Shown piece by piece: positions 50,501 to 59,793 of a stretch of 64,000 bases of DNA. Source of the stretch: Candidatus Paceibacterota bacterium. Its GTDB lineage: Bacteria > Verrucomicrobiota > Verrucomicrobiia > Limisphaerales > UBA8199. Where the stretch lies: the NCBI GenBank assembly GCA_035452965.1, contig DAOTCE010000011.1, forward strand, positions 62,001 through 126,000. The letters run 5' to 3'. The notes under the pieces are model-generated. The model made no database searches. It saw only the letters and a list, made by a program, of their open reading frames with translations, and was not told the origin of the DNA. The translations under genes were made by a program, and so were the position numbers. Position 1 is the first letter of the stretch. Each line of letters begins with the position of its first letter.

Positions 50501-51412
50501 ATGTTTAAGTTGCTCAGATTATGGGTCTTGTTGCTTGAGGCAACGGTGATGGCCGGCGGCCTGGCGTGGGGGGCCGAGCATGACTCGCGCGGGCCGTCAG
50601 GCACGACGTTTGTCCTTTGGCAATTGCCGAACCAAACCCACAGCCAGATCATGTCCTATGTCCTGCGAACGGTGGGCGGGAAGGTGATTGTGCTCGATGG
50701 CGGCACTTCTGGAGATGCGGCCTACTTGAAGGGGTTCCTTGCGGCCCTGGGCAACGAAGTCGAGGCGTGGTTCATCACTCATGCGCACGATGACCATTTC
50801 GGCGCCTTGACCCAGTTGGCCGGCGATAAGGAAGCGCCGCGCATCAAGAAGATCTACGGGTCGCTGCCAACCCTGGAGTGGGTGGCGGCAACGGGTTACG
50901 GAGCGCAGGATGCCAAACCATATGAGCAGTTCCTGGAGACCCTGCGCAAAGCGAACCAGCCCATCCTCGAGCTTTCACCCGGTCAGGAAATGGTGATGGA
51001 CCGCCTGCGCTTCGAGGTGCTCGGCGTCCGCAACCTCGAGATCACAAACAACGCCATCAACAACTCGAGCCTGGTCTTGCGGGTCTCCGACAAGGCCAAG
51101 TCAGTCCTCTTCACCGCCGATCTCGGCGTCGAGGGCGGGCGCAAGCTGCTGAACTCGCCCCTTGCCGGGCGCCTGCGCGCGGATTATGTCCAGATGGCCC
51201 ATCACGGACAAACTGGAGTTGACGAAGCGTTCTATCGGGCGGTCAGGCCGACCGCGTGTCTATGGCCGACGCCGCTCTGGCTTTGGGACAACGACTCCGG
51301 CAAAGGCAAGGGGTCGGGCCCGTGGCAGACGCTCGAGGTGCGCGCCTGGATGGAGAAAATGAAGATCCAAAGGCACTATGTCATGACCGAGGGCTTGATT
51401 CGGATCGAGTGA
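50501..51412 (+). CDS. Exported MBL-fold metallo-hydrolase
   Basis: The 303-aa protein has a signal peptide (FKLLRLWVLLLEATVMAGGL) and the metal-binding motif THAHDDHFGAL (H-x-H-x-D-H). Other ligands are the aspartate in LFTADLGVEGG and the histidines of MAHHGQTG, an arrangement like ComEC/Rec2-type and related secreted MBL hydrolases. The substrate is unknown. It is co-directional with the DUF4434 gene but separated by 157 bp, and convergent with the kinase-like gene downstream. Confidence 0.82.
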   Translation: MFKLLRLWVLLLEATVMAGGLAWGAEHDSRGPSGTTFVLWQLPNQTHSQIMSYVLRTVGGKVIVLDGGTSGDAAYLKGFLAALGNEVEAWFITHAHDDHFGALTQLAGDKEAPRIKKIYGSLPTLEWVAATGYGAQDAKPYEQFLETLRKANQPILELSPGQEMVMDRLRFEVLGVRNLEITNNAINNSSLVLRVSDKAKSVLFTADLGVEGGRKLLNSPLAGRLRADYVQMAHHGQTGVDEAFYRAVRPTACLWPTPLWLWDNDSGKGKGSGPWQTLEVRAWMEKMKIQRHYVMTEGLIRIE

Positions 51413-51551
51413 GGCAGCAACGCCTTTGCCTCACCCCGGGGACTGAACATGCGGGCCTTCTGGCCAACCCCGGTCGCCCGGGCCAGGCGGGTGACAAGAA
51501 GGATTGCGATGCAGCTGCAGATCTGGCGCGGGTTGCACTACTGGTGCGGCC

Positions 51552-53327
51552 TTAGCAGTTCAGTTCCGAGACGACGCCGTGGGCGCCGTAGTCGTCGTTG
51601 TGCTTGCCGTTTTGCCACAGGGTGAAGTTCTTCAAGATGGAGCCGTCGATAAACTCGCGCAGGATGGAATTATCGGGTACGAGGTCCTCGTTGATGGGCA
51701 AAAACCACTGCAGAAAAGAAAGCAGGCGCTTGGCTTCGATGTATTCGGGGGTGCCAAAGACGACCTGGCGCAGCAGTGGCTCAGCCAGCATTCGAATGGC
51801 CGAGAGCTCATAGACCAAGGCGGAGTTGAACATCACATCCGCATTCTCCTGGTAGGCAAAGATGTGTTTTTTCTCTCCGCGCCCGACCGATTCCCAGTGA
51901 CCGATGGTCTGCTGGGCGGTGTAGCCGCGGTCGCGGGCGTCGCGGATGATTCGGCGGAGCAAACGGGTGTCCGTGGTGGAGATGCGGTTATGGCGGTCCA
52001 GGTTCAACTGGGTGAGGCAGGAGACGTAGATGCGGGTGGTCTGGCGCGGGGACAGGCCCGGCAACAGGCGCGGATTGAGGCCGTGGATGCCTTCGAGAAT
52101 GACAAGCTGGCCCTTTTCGAGCTTCACGAAGTCGCCGGGCTCGCTGCGACCGAGGGGAAAGTTGAACCTGGGCAGTTGCACTTCCTGGCCGGCGATCAAC
52201 TGCTGGAGGTCAGACTGGAGCCGCGCAGTGTCCAACGCCCCGAGCGCTTCGAATTCGTAGGCGCCCTTCTCGTCCTTGGGGGTCTTCTCGCGGTCCAGGA
52301 AGTAGTTGTCCAGTTCGAGCGGGAAGGGCGAAATGCCCTGCGCCAACAGTTGGACGGCGAGGCGCTTGGAAAAGGTGGTCTTGCCGGAGGAAGAGGGCCC
52401 GGCTACCAGAACAATGCGTGCGTCCTTGGAACGCTCCATGACAAAACGGGCGATCTCGGCAATGCGATGCTCGTGCAGGGCTTCGGAGATGAGAATGAGT
52501 TCGCTGACGCGCTTGTTCTGGATGGCGGTGTTTAACGCGCCCACGTTTTCAATGCCAAGCCGGATAAGCCAATTGTTGTATTCGAGGAAGGTGGCGAGCA
52601 ACTTCTTGGAATCAGGCAAGGGCCGCAGCTCATTGGGTGTGTTGCGGCGGGGAAAACGCAGAGCGAAGCCGTCGCCCATCGGGGTGAGGGCAAACCAGCG
52701 CACGTAACCGGTGGCGGGCACCATGAAGCCGTGGTGGTAGTCGCAGCGGTCGCGCAACGTGTACAGCACCAGTGTGTCCTTGCGGCGGAACTTGAGGAGC
52801 TGAACCTTCTCGTCCTGTCCCTTGGATTGGAAGTAGTCAATGGCTTCCTGCAAGGGCACGACCTTCCGCTCGAAGGGCAGATCGGCTTTGACCAGCTCTT
52901 TCATGCGAGACTCGACCGCGGCCAACTCTTCCCGCGAAAGCGGAGGGCGGCCGATGACCGAGCAATAGAAACCGCCCGAAGAGAGTGAGTGGTCAACGGA
53001 GATGTCCGCCGCAGGGAAGACATCCTCGAAGGCGGCCTCCAGCAGAAAGGTGACTGAGCGGCGGTAAATGCCCGAGCCGTCGGGGTCGGACATCCGAACG
53101 AGCTGCGCGCGGGAGTCCAGTTCGACCGGGTGCGTCAGCTCGCGCAATTCGCCGTTGACGACCGCGCCAACAATCAGGTCGTTGGTATTCCATTCCGGCA
53201 GGCACTTTAGAAAGGCGGCAATGGGCCGTTTGCGCGGCCCGCAGAGAATCCGGCCATCAGGCAGGACCACTTCGACGGTGGGACGGGGGACATCTGTTTG
53301 GTAGATATCGTTGGGAGATTTCATCAT
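51552..53327 (-). CDS. TGS-domain nucleoside kinase (uridine-kinase/phosphoribulokinase family)
   Basis: The 591-aa protein has an N-terminal TGS-like domain and a threonyl-tRNA-synthetase-type second domain, then a P-loop kinase domain from about residue 300 with Walker A VAGPSSSGKTTFSKRL, LELDNYFLDREKTPKDEKGA and LVILEGIHGLNPRLLPGLS. This fusion occurs in a family annotated as nucleoside kinase or phosphoribulokinase/uridine kinase. It probably phosphorylates a nucleoside or small metabolite; the exact substrate is not known for the fused form. The gene appears to be monocistronic. Confidence 0.82.
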   Translation of the reverse strand: MMKSPNDIYQTDVPRPTVEVVLPDGRILCGPRKRPIAAFLKCLPEWNTNDLIVGAVVNGELRELTHPVELDSRAQLVRMSDPDGSGIYRRSVTFLLEAAFEDVFPAADISVDHSLSSGGFYCSVIGRPPLSREELAAVESRMKELVKADLPFERKVVPLQEAIDYFQSKGQDEKVQLLKFRRKDTLVLYTLRDRCDYHHGFMVPATGYVRWFALTPMGDGFALRFPRRNTPNELRPLPDSKKLLATFLEYNNWLIRLGIENVGALNTAIQNKRVSELILISEALHEHRIAEIARFVMERSKDARIVLVAGPSSSGKTTFSKRLAVQLLAQGISPFPLELDNYFLDREKTPKDEKGAYEFEALGALDTARLQSDLQQLIAGQEVQLPRFNFPLGRSEPGDFVKLEKGQLVILEGIHGLNPRLLPGLSPRQTTRIYVSCLTQLNLDRHNRISTTDTRLLRRIIRDARDRGYTAQQTIGHWESVGRGEKKHIFAYQENADVMFNSALVYELSAIRMLAEPLLRQVVFGTPEYIEAKRLLSFLQWFLPINEDLVPDNSILREFIDGSILKNFTLWQNGKHNDDYGAHGVVSELNC

Positions 53328-54242
53328 TGAACGGAGTCAGCGCGGCACGGAAAGGATGAGCAAAATCAGGCAGCCCGCGCGGCTGCGGTCAGGCGCCGGC
53401 CGACGGGGACACAAGCAAAAAGACCGCCGTTTCCACGGGTCATTATCATCAGAATCACGCGAACATTGGTAAACCACGCAGCACTAGAGAGCAAGTCGTA
53501 AGCCGAAATTGGGCCCGGCTGGCCCGGTCATGCGGCTGGACTCAGAAACCGAGGCTTATGACTAGCCAGACTTGCGCTACTCACCTCTGAAAGCGGTGAT
53601 CTTGGGGGTGGGAGCAGACGCAAGTCGTTGTGGCAGAAAGCCTTTCGATTGCAAAGAGGCTGCAGGGCAGACCTAAGCTCTTCCCCTTGGCAGTTTGGCA
53701 CCTACGATAGGAGGCCGTCATCCATCTCAAGTGTCATTGTCGGCGCAAGGACGGGAAAGAGCATCGTTAGTGCAAGAGCACGCCGGTTTACTGACATCCG
53801 CACTCACAGTGGCCTTTCCGCCCTGGCTAATTCCTTGTGTCTCCGCCACTTGCGGCTGGAGGCGAGGATCGGGCCTCGGACCAGGCCAGCCCGTATGCCT
53901 GAAGGCGCGCGGGGATCTTGCGCGGGATTGGATCGGGTTGCCGGCGTGTTGCCCCGGTGTTGATAGCATGATTGGAGCATGATTGGAGCATGATTGGAGC
54001 ATGATTGGAGCATGATTACTCCATGATTGGGCCTTGATTGCCCTGTCCCGGACCTCCTCAGCCCAGGGGCGCTTCCCGACTGCGCCTGGCTGGTATTTAT
54101 AGTCCAACTCCGCCCAATTGTCGAATGAAAAGTCCTATAGAAGCGTCACGTCCAGCGCAATTCGGCAAAGGTTGCTTGAACTAATTCGGCATGTCCGGCA
54201 TAAACGGGTCGTTTAGCACAACAAGCAACCGAAGGAATGATT
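53328..54242. other. Long intergenic region with 11-bp tandem repeat
   Basis: This 915-bp gap between divergent genes has only frames with odd composition; one minus-strand frame is built largely from the tandem repeat at 53966-54031. I see no supported gene. The GH116 start is placed at 54243, just after a GAAGGA ribosome-binding site. Confidence 0.4.
53966..54031. repeat. 11-bp tandem repeat (4 exact + 2 degenerate units)
   Basis: GCATGATTGGA occurs four times without spacers at 53966-54009, followed by GCATGATTACT (54010-54020) and CCATGATTGGG (54021-54031). It is a short direct repeat, too small and unspaced to be a CRISPR array. It could be a variable-number repeat or iterated protein-binding sites upstream of the GH116 gene. 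Confidence 0.85.
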
Positions 54243-56843
54243 ATGGCCATCGCCGCAGACAATGACTCCCCCATGCCCCGCCGCAAGTTTCTCAAGCTCT
54301 CCGCCGCAACTGTCGGCACAGTCGGCAGCTTGGGCGCTGCGTCCGCGGCCCCGGCCGGGCAAGGTCCAGCGGCCCAGTCACCGGGGCTGCGCACCACACG
54401 CGCGGTGGGCCGGCGCGGGCGGCGCGCCTACGACGGGTCGTATTCCGGCGAATTCCTGAACCAGGTGGCGTTTCCATTGGGTGGCATTGGGGCAGGCATG
54501 ATCTGCTTTGAAGGGACTGGGGCACTCTCGCATGTTTCATTGCGCAATCGGCCCGACATTTTCAACGAGCCTTGTATCTTCGCGGCCATTTCGGTCCAGG
54601 GCAAACGGCCCGCGGCCCGTGTCCTGGAAGGGCCCGTGCCGACCCGCAAGCTCTACGGGCCGCAAGGTTCAGGGAACGGGTCGGGAGGGACCACCTATGG
54701 CCTGCCCCGGTTTGCCAATGCCACTTTCAAGGCCCGCTTTCCGTTCGGTGTGCTGACACTTGCGGACCCCCAGGTTCCGCTAGGCGTCGAAGTCACGGCC
54801 TGGAGCCCGTTCGAGCCCGGCGACCCGGACAATGCCAGCCTGCCGGTGGCCGCGTTGGAATACCGGTTCACCAACCGCAGCAAGAGTCCGATCGAGGCCG
54901 TGTTCTCTTTCAATTCCAAGAACTTCATGGCGACAGGCAACAACCCGCAGGCGGTGCGGCCCATTGCGGGCGGTTTCATCCTGTGGGGCGGCGGGGCGAA
55001 GGGCAATCCGTGGGAAGAAGCCGCTTTCTCCGCAACAGTGTCCGAACCTGGGGTGAAAGTGAATCACGCCTGGTTCCGCGGCGGCTGGTGGGATGCGCTA
55101 ACCCTGGCTTGGAAAGACGTGGCCGATGGGGCGTGTTACGACTGCGCGCCGTTGACCGAGGGCGGCCCGAGCCCCGGCGGGAGTTTGTTCGTTCCGCTGC
55201 AGCTTGGCGCCGGTGCATCGAAGTGCATCGTGTTGCGGTTGGCGTGGTTCGTGGGGCAGACCAACCTGCGCTTCGGCAAAGATCCGGCCGAGCTCAAGCT
55301 GGAGCCGGGCCAGCGGGATAACTACCGCCCCTGGTACGCCGGGCGGTTTACGGAAATCAACGGGGTGACATTCTATTGGCGCGACCATTATGATGAGTTG
55401 CGCCAGAAGGCCAGCCGGTTCTCGGATTGCTTCCATGACTCCACCCTGCCGCCCGAAATCACCGAAGCCATCGCTGCAAACCTGACCATTCTCAAGTCGC
55501 CAACGGTCATGCGCCAGACCGATGGCCGGCTTTGGGGCTGGGAAGGCTGCAAGGACAACACTGGCTGCTGCGCTGGTTCCTGCACGCACGTCTGGAATTA
55601 CGCTCAGGCCATCCCGCACCTCTTCCCGAGCCTGGAGCGGACGTTGCGCGAGACCGAGTTCGGGCCGTCGCAGAACGACGCCGGGCACCAGCAATTCCGC
55701 AGCGCGCTGCCGATTCGGCCATTGGAACACGACTTCCATGCCGCCGCCGACGGACAACTCGGCGGCATCATGAAGGTGTTCCGCGACTGGCGGATCAGCG
55801 GCGACACTGAATGGCTGCGCGGGCTCTGGCCGAAGGTCAAGCGCAGCCTGGATTATTGCATCCAGACCTGGGACCCCGGGCACAAGGGTGTGTTGGAAGA
55901 ACCCCACCACAACACTTACGACATCGAGTTCTGGGGAGCGGACGGCATGTGCACCAGCTTTTACCTGGGCGCATTGCAGGCCGCGACCATTATGGGCAAG
56001 GCCCTGGAGAACGAGGTCCCGCTATATGCCGAGTTGCTGGCCGCCGGCATCCGCAAGACGGAGTCCGAGCTGTTTGACGGGGAGTATTTCATTCAGCGCA
56101 TCGAGTGGAAGAACCTGCGCGCCCAGAGCCCGCTGGAGAACAAAAGCATGGTGGGAAGCTACTCGCCGGAAGCGGTCGCCCTCCTGGAGAAAGAAGGGCC
56201 GAAATACCAGTACGGCACCGGCTGCCTGGCCGATGGTGTGCTCGGTTCCTGGATGGCGCTGGTCTGCGGGGCCGGCCAGGTGCTCGCGGCGCCGAAGGTC
56301 GCCAGCCACCTGCGGGCCATCCACAAGTATAACCTCAAGCACGACCTCTCCGACTTCGCCAATCCTCAGCGGCCGACTTACGCTTGTGGCGCTGAAGGCG
56401 GCCTGGTCCTCTGCACCTGGCCGAAGGGGGGGGAGTTGGCACTGCCCTTTGTTTACTCCAACGAAGTCTGGACCGGCATCGAATACCAGGTCGCCTCGCA
56501 CCTGATGCGGATGGGCCTGGTGCGGGAAGGGCTCGAGGTCGTGCGCGTGTGCCGCGACCGCTACGACGGCCGCGTGCGCAATCCGTTCAACGAATACGAG
56601 TGCGGGCATTGGTATGCCCGGGCGATGTCCTCCTACGCCCTGCTGTTCGGCCTGAGCGGCGCGCGCTATGACGCTGTGGACAAGGTGCTTCATCTTGAGC
56701 CCCGGATTGCAGGCGACTTCCGCTGCTTCTTCTCCACGGCTACCGGCTACGGCACCGTCGGCGTGCGAAAGGGCAAACCGTTCTATGACGCGAAGGTCGG
56801 GACACTGGATATCCGCGAACTCAGGTACGTGAAATACGGCTGA
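54243..56843 (+). CDS. Tat-exported GH116-family glycosidase (GBA2-like)
   Basis: The 866-aa protein starts with a twin-arginine signal (PRRKFLKLSAATVG). Family features are the N-terminal FLNQVAFPLGGIGAGMICFE, CTHVWNYAQAIPHLFPSLER and the C-terminal catalytic region with DIEFWGADGMCTSFYLGALQ, where GH116 enzymes carry the acid/base aspartate. GH116 members hydrolyse beta-glucosides, xylosides or glucosylceramide. I preferred the ATG at 54243 because GAAGGA is six bases upstream; the ATG at 54237 is an alternative. No transporter is adjacent. Confidence 0.85.
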   Translation: MAIAADNDSPMPRRKFLKLSAATVGTVGSLGAASAAPAGQGPAAQSPGLRTTRAVGRRGRRAYDGSYSGEFLNQVAFPLGGIGAGMICFEGTGALSHVSLRNRPDIFNEPCIFAAISVQGKRPAARVLEGPVPTRKLYGPQGSGNGSGGTTYGLPRFANATFKARFPFGVLTLADPQVPLGVEVTAWSPFEPGDPDNASLPVAALEYRFTNRSKSPIEAVFSFNSKNFMATGNNPQAVRPIAGGFILWGGGAKGNPWEEAAFSATVSEPGVKVNHAWFRGGWWDALTLAWKDVADGACYDCAPLTEGGPSPGGSLFVPLQLGAGASKCIVLRLAWFVGQTNLRFGKDPAELKLEPGQRDNYRPWYAGRFTEINGVTFYWRDHYDELRQKASRFSDCFHDSTLPPEITEAIAANLTILKSPTVMRQTDGRLWGWEGCKDNTGCCAGSCTHVWNYAQAIPHLFPSLERTLRETEFGPSQNDAGHQQFRSALPIRPLEHDFHAAADGQLGGIMKVFRDWRISGDTEWLRGLWPKVKRSLDYCIQTWDPGHKGVLEEPHHNTYDIEFWGADGMCTSFYLGALQAATIMGKALENEVPLYAELLAAGIRKTESELFDGEYFIQRIEWKNLRAQSPLENKSMVGSYSPEAVALLEKEGPKYQYGTGCLADGVLGSWMALVCGAGQVLAAPKVASHLRAIHKYNLKHDLSDFANPQRPTYACGAEGGLVLCTWPKGGELALPFVYSNEVWTGIEYQVASHLMRMGLVREGLEVVRVCRDRYDGRVRNPFNEYECGHWYARAMSSYALLFGLSGARYDAVDKVLHLEPRIAGDFRCFFSTATGYGTVGVRKGKPFYDAKVGTLDIRELRYVKYG

Positions 56844-56895
56844 GTTGCCTCTGTCCAAATTGACGTCCCCAACTTAGGCCGCTAAGTTGTGCCTG

Positions 56896-57918
56896 ATGAC
56901 TGTGTCAACGGTAGTTAACCCGGTCGGCGTAGATCGCTTCCCGCTGCGTCAACCAATGCCGAAAGCGCAATTGGATGCGCTGTCGCGAGAGATCCTGGTG
57001 CTCAAGAAGCAACTGAACGCAGTCATTCTGGCCCATAACTACCAGGTGCCCGAGATCCAGGATATCGCCGACTACGTGGGCGATTCGCTGGGTCTTTCAC
57101 AGCAGGCCGCCCTGACCAAGGCCGACGTGATCGCCTTTTGCGGCGTTCATTTCATGGCCGAGACGGCCAAGATACTCAGCCCGGCCAAGATCGTGGTCCT
57201 GCCGGACAAGGACGCCGGTTGCTCGCTCGAAGAGGCCTGCCCGGCAGACAAGCTGGCCGAATTCCAGAAGACCAATCCCAACTTCTACACCGTCACCTAC
57301 ATTAACTGCAGCGCGGCGGTGAAGGCGCTCAGCGACGTGATTTGCACCAGCGGAAACGCCGTCAAGATCGTCAACGTCGCTCCAAAGGGCAAGGACCTCC
57401 TGTTCGTGCCTGACGAAAACCTCGGCCAATGGGTAATGGAGCAGACGGGGCGGCCAATGACGCTGTGGCGGGGCAATTGCTATGCGCACGTGGAGTTCCG
57501 GCGCGAGAGCCTGCTGCGCGCGAAACAGTCTTACCCGGAAGCAAAGGTGGTGGCGCATCCCGAGAGCCTGCGCGAGGTGCGGGAACTGGCCGATTCGGTG
57601 TGCTCGACCGAGAAGATGATTTCCTATTGCCGAACTGCCCCGGCGAAGCAATTCATTGTGGTGACCGAGTCTGGCATCATTCACCGGTTGCAGAAGGAGT
57701 GCCCGGGCAAGGAGTTTGTATGCGCGCCTGTCTTCGATGCGATGCGCGCCCCGACGGATCCGTGCCGCTGCAGCGAGTGCAAATTCATGAAGCTGAACAC
57801 GCTGGAGAAGCTGCGCGACTGTATGAAGAACCTCTCGCCGCGCATCGAATTGCCCGCCGAGATCATCCGCCGCGCTCAAGCGCCGATTCAGCGGATGCTG
57901 GAGATTTCCGCTAGGTAG
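56896..57918 (+). CDS. nadA: Quinolinate synthase
   Basis: The 340-aa iron-sulfur enzyme condenses iminoaspartate with dihydroxyacetone phosphate to quinolinate in NAD synthesis. The N-terminal AVILAHNYQVPEIQDIADYV, the cluster-ligand cysteines in YINCSAAVKA (C138), RGNCYAHVEF (C195) and the C-terminal DPCRCSECKF are all conserved. The ATG at 56896 is used; a TTG at 56887 adds three residues. No nadB or nadC is nearby. Confidence 0.95.
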   Translation: MTVSTVVNPVGVDRFPLRQPMPKAQLDALSREILVLKKQLNAVILAHNYQVPEIQDIADYVGDSLGLSQQAALTKADVIAFCGVHFMAETAKILSPAKIVVLPDKDAGCSLEEACPADKLAEFQKTNPNFYTVTYINCSAAVKALSDVICTSGNAVKIVNVAPKGKDLLFVPDENLGQWVMEQTGRPMTLWRGNCYAHVEFRRESLLRAKQSYPEAKVVAHPESLREVRELADSVCSTEKMISYCRTAPAKQFIVVTESGIIHRLQKECPGKEFVCAPVFDAMRAPTDPCRCSECKFMKLNTLEKLRDCMKNLSPRIELPAEIIRRAQAPIQRMLEISAR

Positions 57919-58769
57919 CTTCCCGCCGCGGACCGGCGACACCAATTACCACTCCCGCCTTCCGAAGCCGATCACTCGGCCTTCTCGCAAGGCACCACAG
58001 TTCCCGCCTGGAAGGAGCAGGGAGCACGGGGGCCGTTGTATTTGGGTAGGCAGGGTGGATGTGCAGGAAGTCCCATATTCCTGGACCGAATAGCCGTTCC
58101 GGCGGAAATCGGCACTGTGTCCATTTTTGAGATAGTTGTGCTTCCCGAGCACATTTGCCGCAACGACCCCCCAAAGCCGGAAATGCCGGTGCGACAACGA
58201 TGTGACACCCGTGATATCCCTGTGTGTATCCCATGGGGAGCGCTCCCCATGGGATACACACCGTAGCCCCGCCGGGTTGCCGCCGTCCCATCATGGTCGC
58301 TGGCTTGGGTGTGGGGTGCCTCAGGCCTGTAGGACAGAAGCCGGAAGCACCCTGGCTCCGCGCTCTGCCTCGGAATGCTGGTGTGAACCTTTTGCGACAA
58401 CTGCGTTGCGGCCTGCAGGATCCGGCTGCGGGGCGCGCCTCCTGTGCTATGGATTCCCTCGCGTTATGGTCGGTTGACGGCCAGCAGACGGACAGAGCAA
58501 GGTCGCCTAGTCGGATTAGTGTGCATAGGTTAGCGTCGTTGCTGGCTACCCATCCTCCTTGGGTATTGGGAACTCCTGACGAGGACCATCCTGCAACTTC
58601 TAGACTTCAGAGTTAGAGCTCCACCGCCCGCTGCTCGTACCCTTTGGCCCTTGCGTTGGGGGCCCTCCAGAATGTCTTAACCACCACCGCCATGATGGAC
58701 CCCATTTTTCTGCTCGACGAATCGCACCACCAAGCCACCGCATGAATTGCCTCGACGATCAAGAGGATG
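57919..58769. other. Intergenic region with second palindrome copy and no convincing gene
   Basis: This 851-bp region contains the 40-bp palindrome at 58222-58261. Frames running through it encode the palindrome-derived string and lack a credible composition, and a minus-strand frame at 58613-58876 overlaps the methyltransferase remnant. I see no supported gene. Confidence 0.4.
58222..58261. repeat. 40-bp perfect palindrome, copy 2
   Basis: The sequence from GTGTGTATCCC to the mirrored GGGATACACAC is a perfect spacer-free palindrome centred on AGCGCT. It is identical to the inner 40 bp of the 52-bp palindrome at 26762-26813. The outer flanks differ, so the conserved unit is about 40 bp. Confidence 0.85.
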
Positions 58770-59267
58770 TCATCGCCCCCGATAATTCTTCGGCGGTTCA
58801 AGGAGCCGCATTTGGTCGTCCACATGACCATTGCGCACGCCAACTCCGTAGTGGCTGTTCTCCTCGACGTCCTCATTACCCCACTGGCACCAATTAGCCC
58901 TGCTGAACCGCGCGAATAATTCTAGGTAAGGGCCTGGGGAACAGGCTTCGATGAGGTCGTAGATTTCATCTGGCTTGCGCGAATGCTCGCGCTTTCGGGT
59001 GGCAATGAGGTTCACCTGAGTACGCCCCGGCTTCAAAGTGCGCATGCTGCCTCGAACTCCAAATAGAACGAGCTCCGTTACGTTGCGGAAGTAGAACCCC
59101 ACTCCGCGCCCGTCCGGCCCTCCATCTTTGCGGACCTTATACCAAACCAGATTGGACTTGTAGGTGAATCCCCAGCGCCGCATTACTGTAAGGCCTTCTG
59201 CCAGCAATGCATTCGGCACCCAAAGATATAGGTGACTACGGGCCGCCGCCAAGGCTGAGACAGGCAA
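58770..59267 (-). pseudogene. MT-A70-family adenine methyltransferase, C-terminal part
   Basis: The frame encodes LPVSALAAARSHLYLWVPNA and continues with WGFTYKSNLVWYKVRKDGG, GVGFYFRNVTELVLFGVRGS and PGPYLELFAR, which is the C-terminal part of an MT-A70 (Ime4-type) N6-adenine methyltransferase. The N-terminal DPPW catalytic motif is absent in this frame. Upstream on the same strand a fragment from a different methylase begins in another frame. A complete gene is therefore not present; an active protein is unlikely. Confidence 0.75.
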
Positions 59268-59373
59268 CTCCAGAACGGCGGGTCCAGTACACCAGGTTTA
59301 CCGGCTCATCACTCAAATAGCGCCGCACAATTTCAATGTTGTCGCCGTAGTAGAGCACGCCCCTGCGCGGCAT
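59236..59373 (-). pseudogene. N-terminal fragment of a site-specific DNA methyltransferase
   Basis: From the ATG at 59373 the frame reads RGVLYYGDNIEIVRRYLSDE and PVNLVY, typical of the start of beta-type or type III site-specific DNA methyltransferases, then stops after 45 codons. The catalytic motif DPPF is present at 59273-59284 but in the next frame, consistent with a one-base deletion. Directly after it the MT-A70 frame continues. Two methyltransferase types thus meet within about 15 bp. Confidence 0.7.
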
Positions 59374-59546
59374 CCTACCGGGCGCCCCTGCGCCCTGCCA
59401 GTGCCGAGTTCGGCGTGCGAGGTTCAGAATTCAGCGTTCTAGTGCCGTTTCTTGTGCCAGTAGTGTGTCAGCGCTGCTGCTGGCGTCAGATGCGCACAGT
59501 TGTGCCGTGACATTCACTTCTTTCAATGCCTGCTACATTGGAGAAG

Positions 59547-59569
59547 TGGTCGGAGCGACAGGATTTGAA
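59547..59569 (-). other. Probable attachment site: 3' end of a tRNA (T-loop to CCA)
   Basis: The minus strand reads TTCAAATCCTGTCGCTCCGA followed by CCA: a T-loop, T-stem 3' strand (CCTGT), acceptor 3' strand (CGCTCCG), discriminator A and CCA. The 5' half of the T-stem and the rest of the tRNA are missing; the bases before the T-loop do not pair with the stem. The 3' sequence resembles tRNA-Pro. This is what the distal attachment site of an element integrated into a tRNA 3' end looks like, and phage genes begin on the side expected to be phage. Confidence 0.6.
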
Positions 59570-59793
59570 TCGGGATTTGACTTTCAGCTACTTTCGCAAA
59601 CCTTCATCTCAGGCCCGTAAACATTCACTATTTTTCAGGTCGTGCGACTTGCTGTCCCGAACCAAAATGAACGTTTGCGCCACTTTCCTGTCAGCGCCTG
59701 TCAGCGGTTTTCTTGCCGCTTCACCGCGGATTCTCCGCCCCACCATTAGTACCCAGTTTCCCATTGGCGTCAAGCATGCCGTTGACCTCGGCC
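59570..59793. other. Non-coding prophage end
   Basis: The 224 bp between the putative attachment site and the first phage gene have no supported frame. No integrase is seen, so it probably lies at the other prophage end or beyond the window. Confidence 0.35.

Noticed and set aside
51504..52535. 343-aa plus-strand open frame
   Set aside because: It is the antisense shadow of the TGS-domain nucleoside kinase, which has clear P-loop and TGS motifs on the minus strand.
53966..54031. Possible CRISPR array
   Set aside because: Units are 11 bp, adjacent without spacers, and no cas gene is present.
57911..58294. 127-aa minus-strand frame through the second palindrome
   Set aside because: Same reason: the shared peptide string derives from the palindrome, and the frame overlaps the end of nadA.
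58613..58876. 87-aa minus-strand frame next to the MT-A70 remnant
   Set aside because: It overlaps the remnant in another frame, has no recognisable domain and no clear start signal; kept only as unassigned DNA.
59526..59650. Possible complete tRNA gene on the minus strand
   Set aside because: Only the T-loop to CCA part matches. The upstream bases do not form the T-stem 5' strand, anticodon or D arm.
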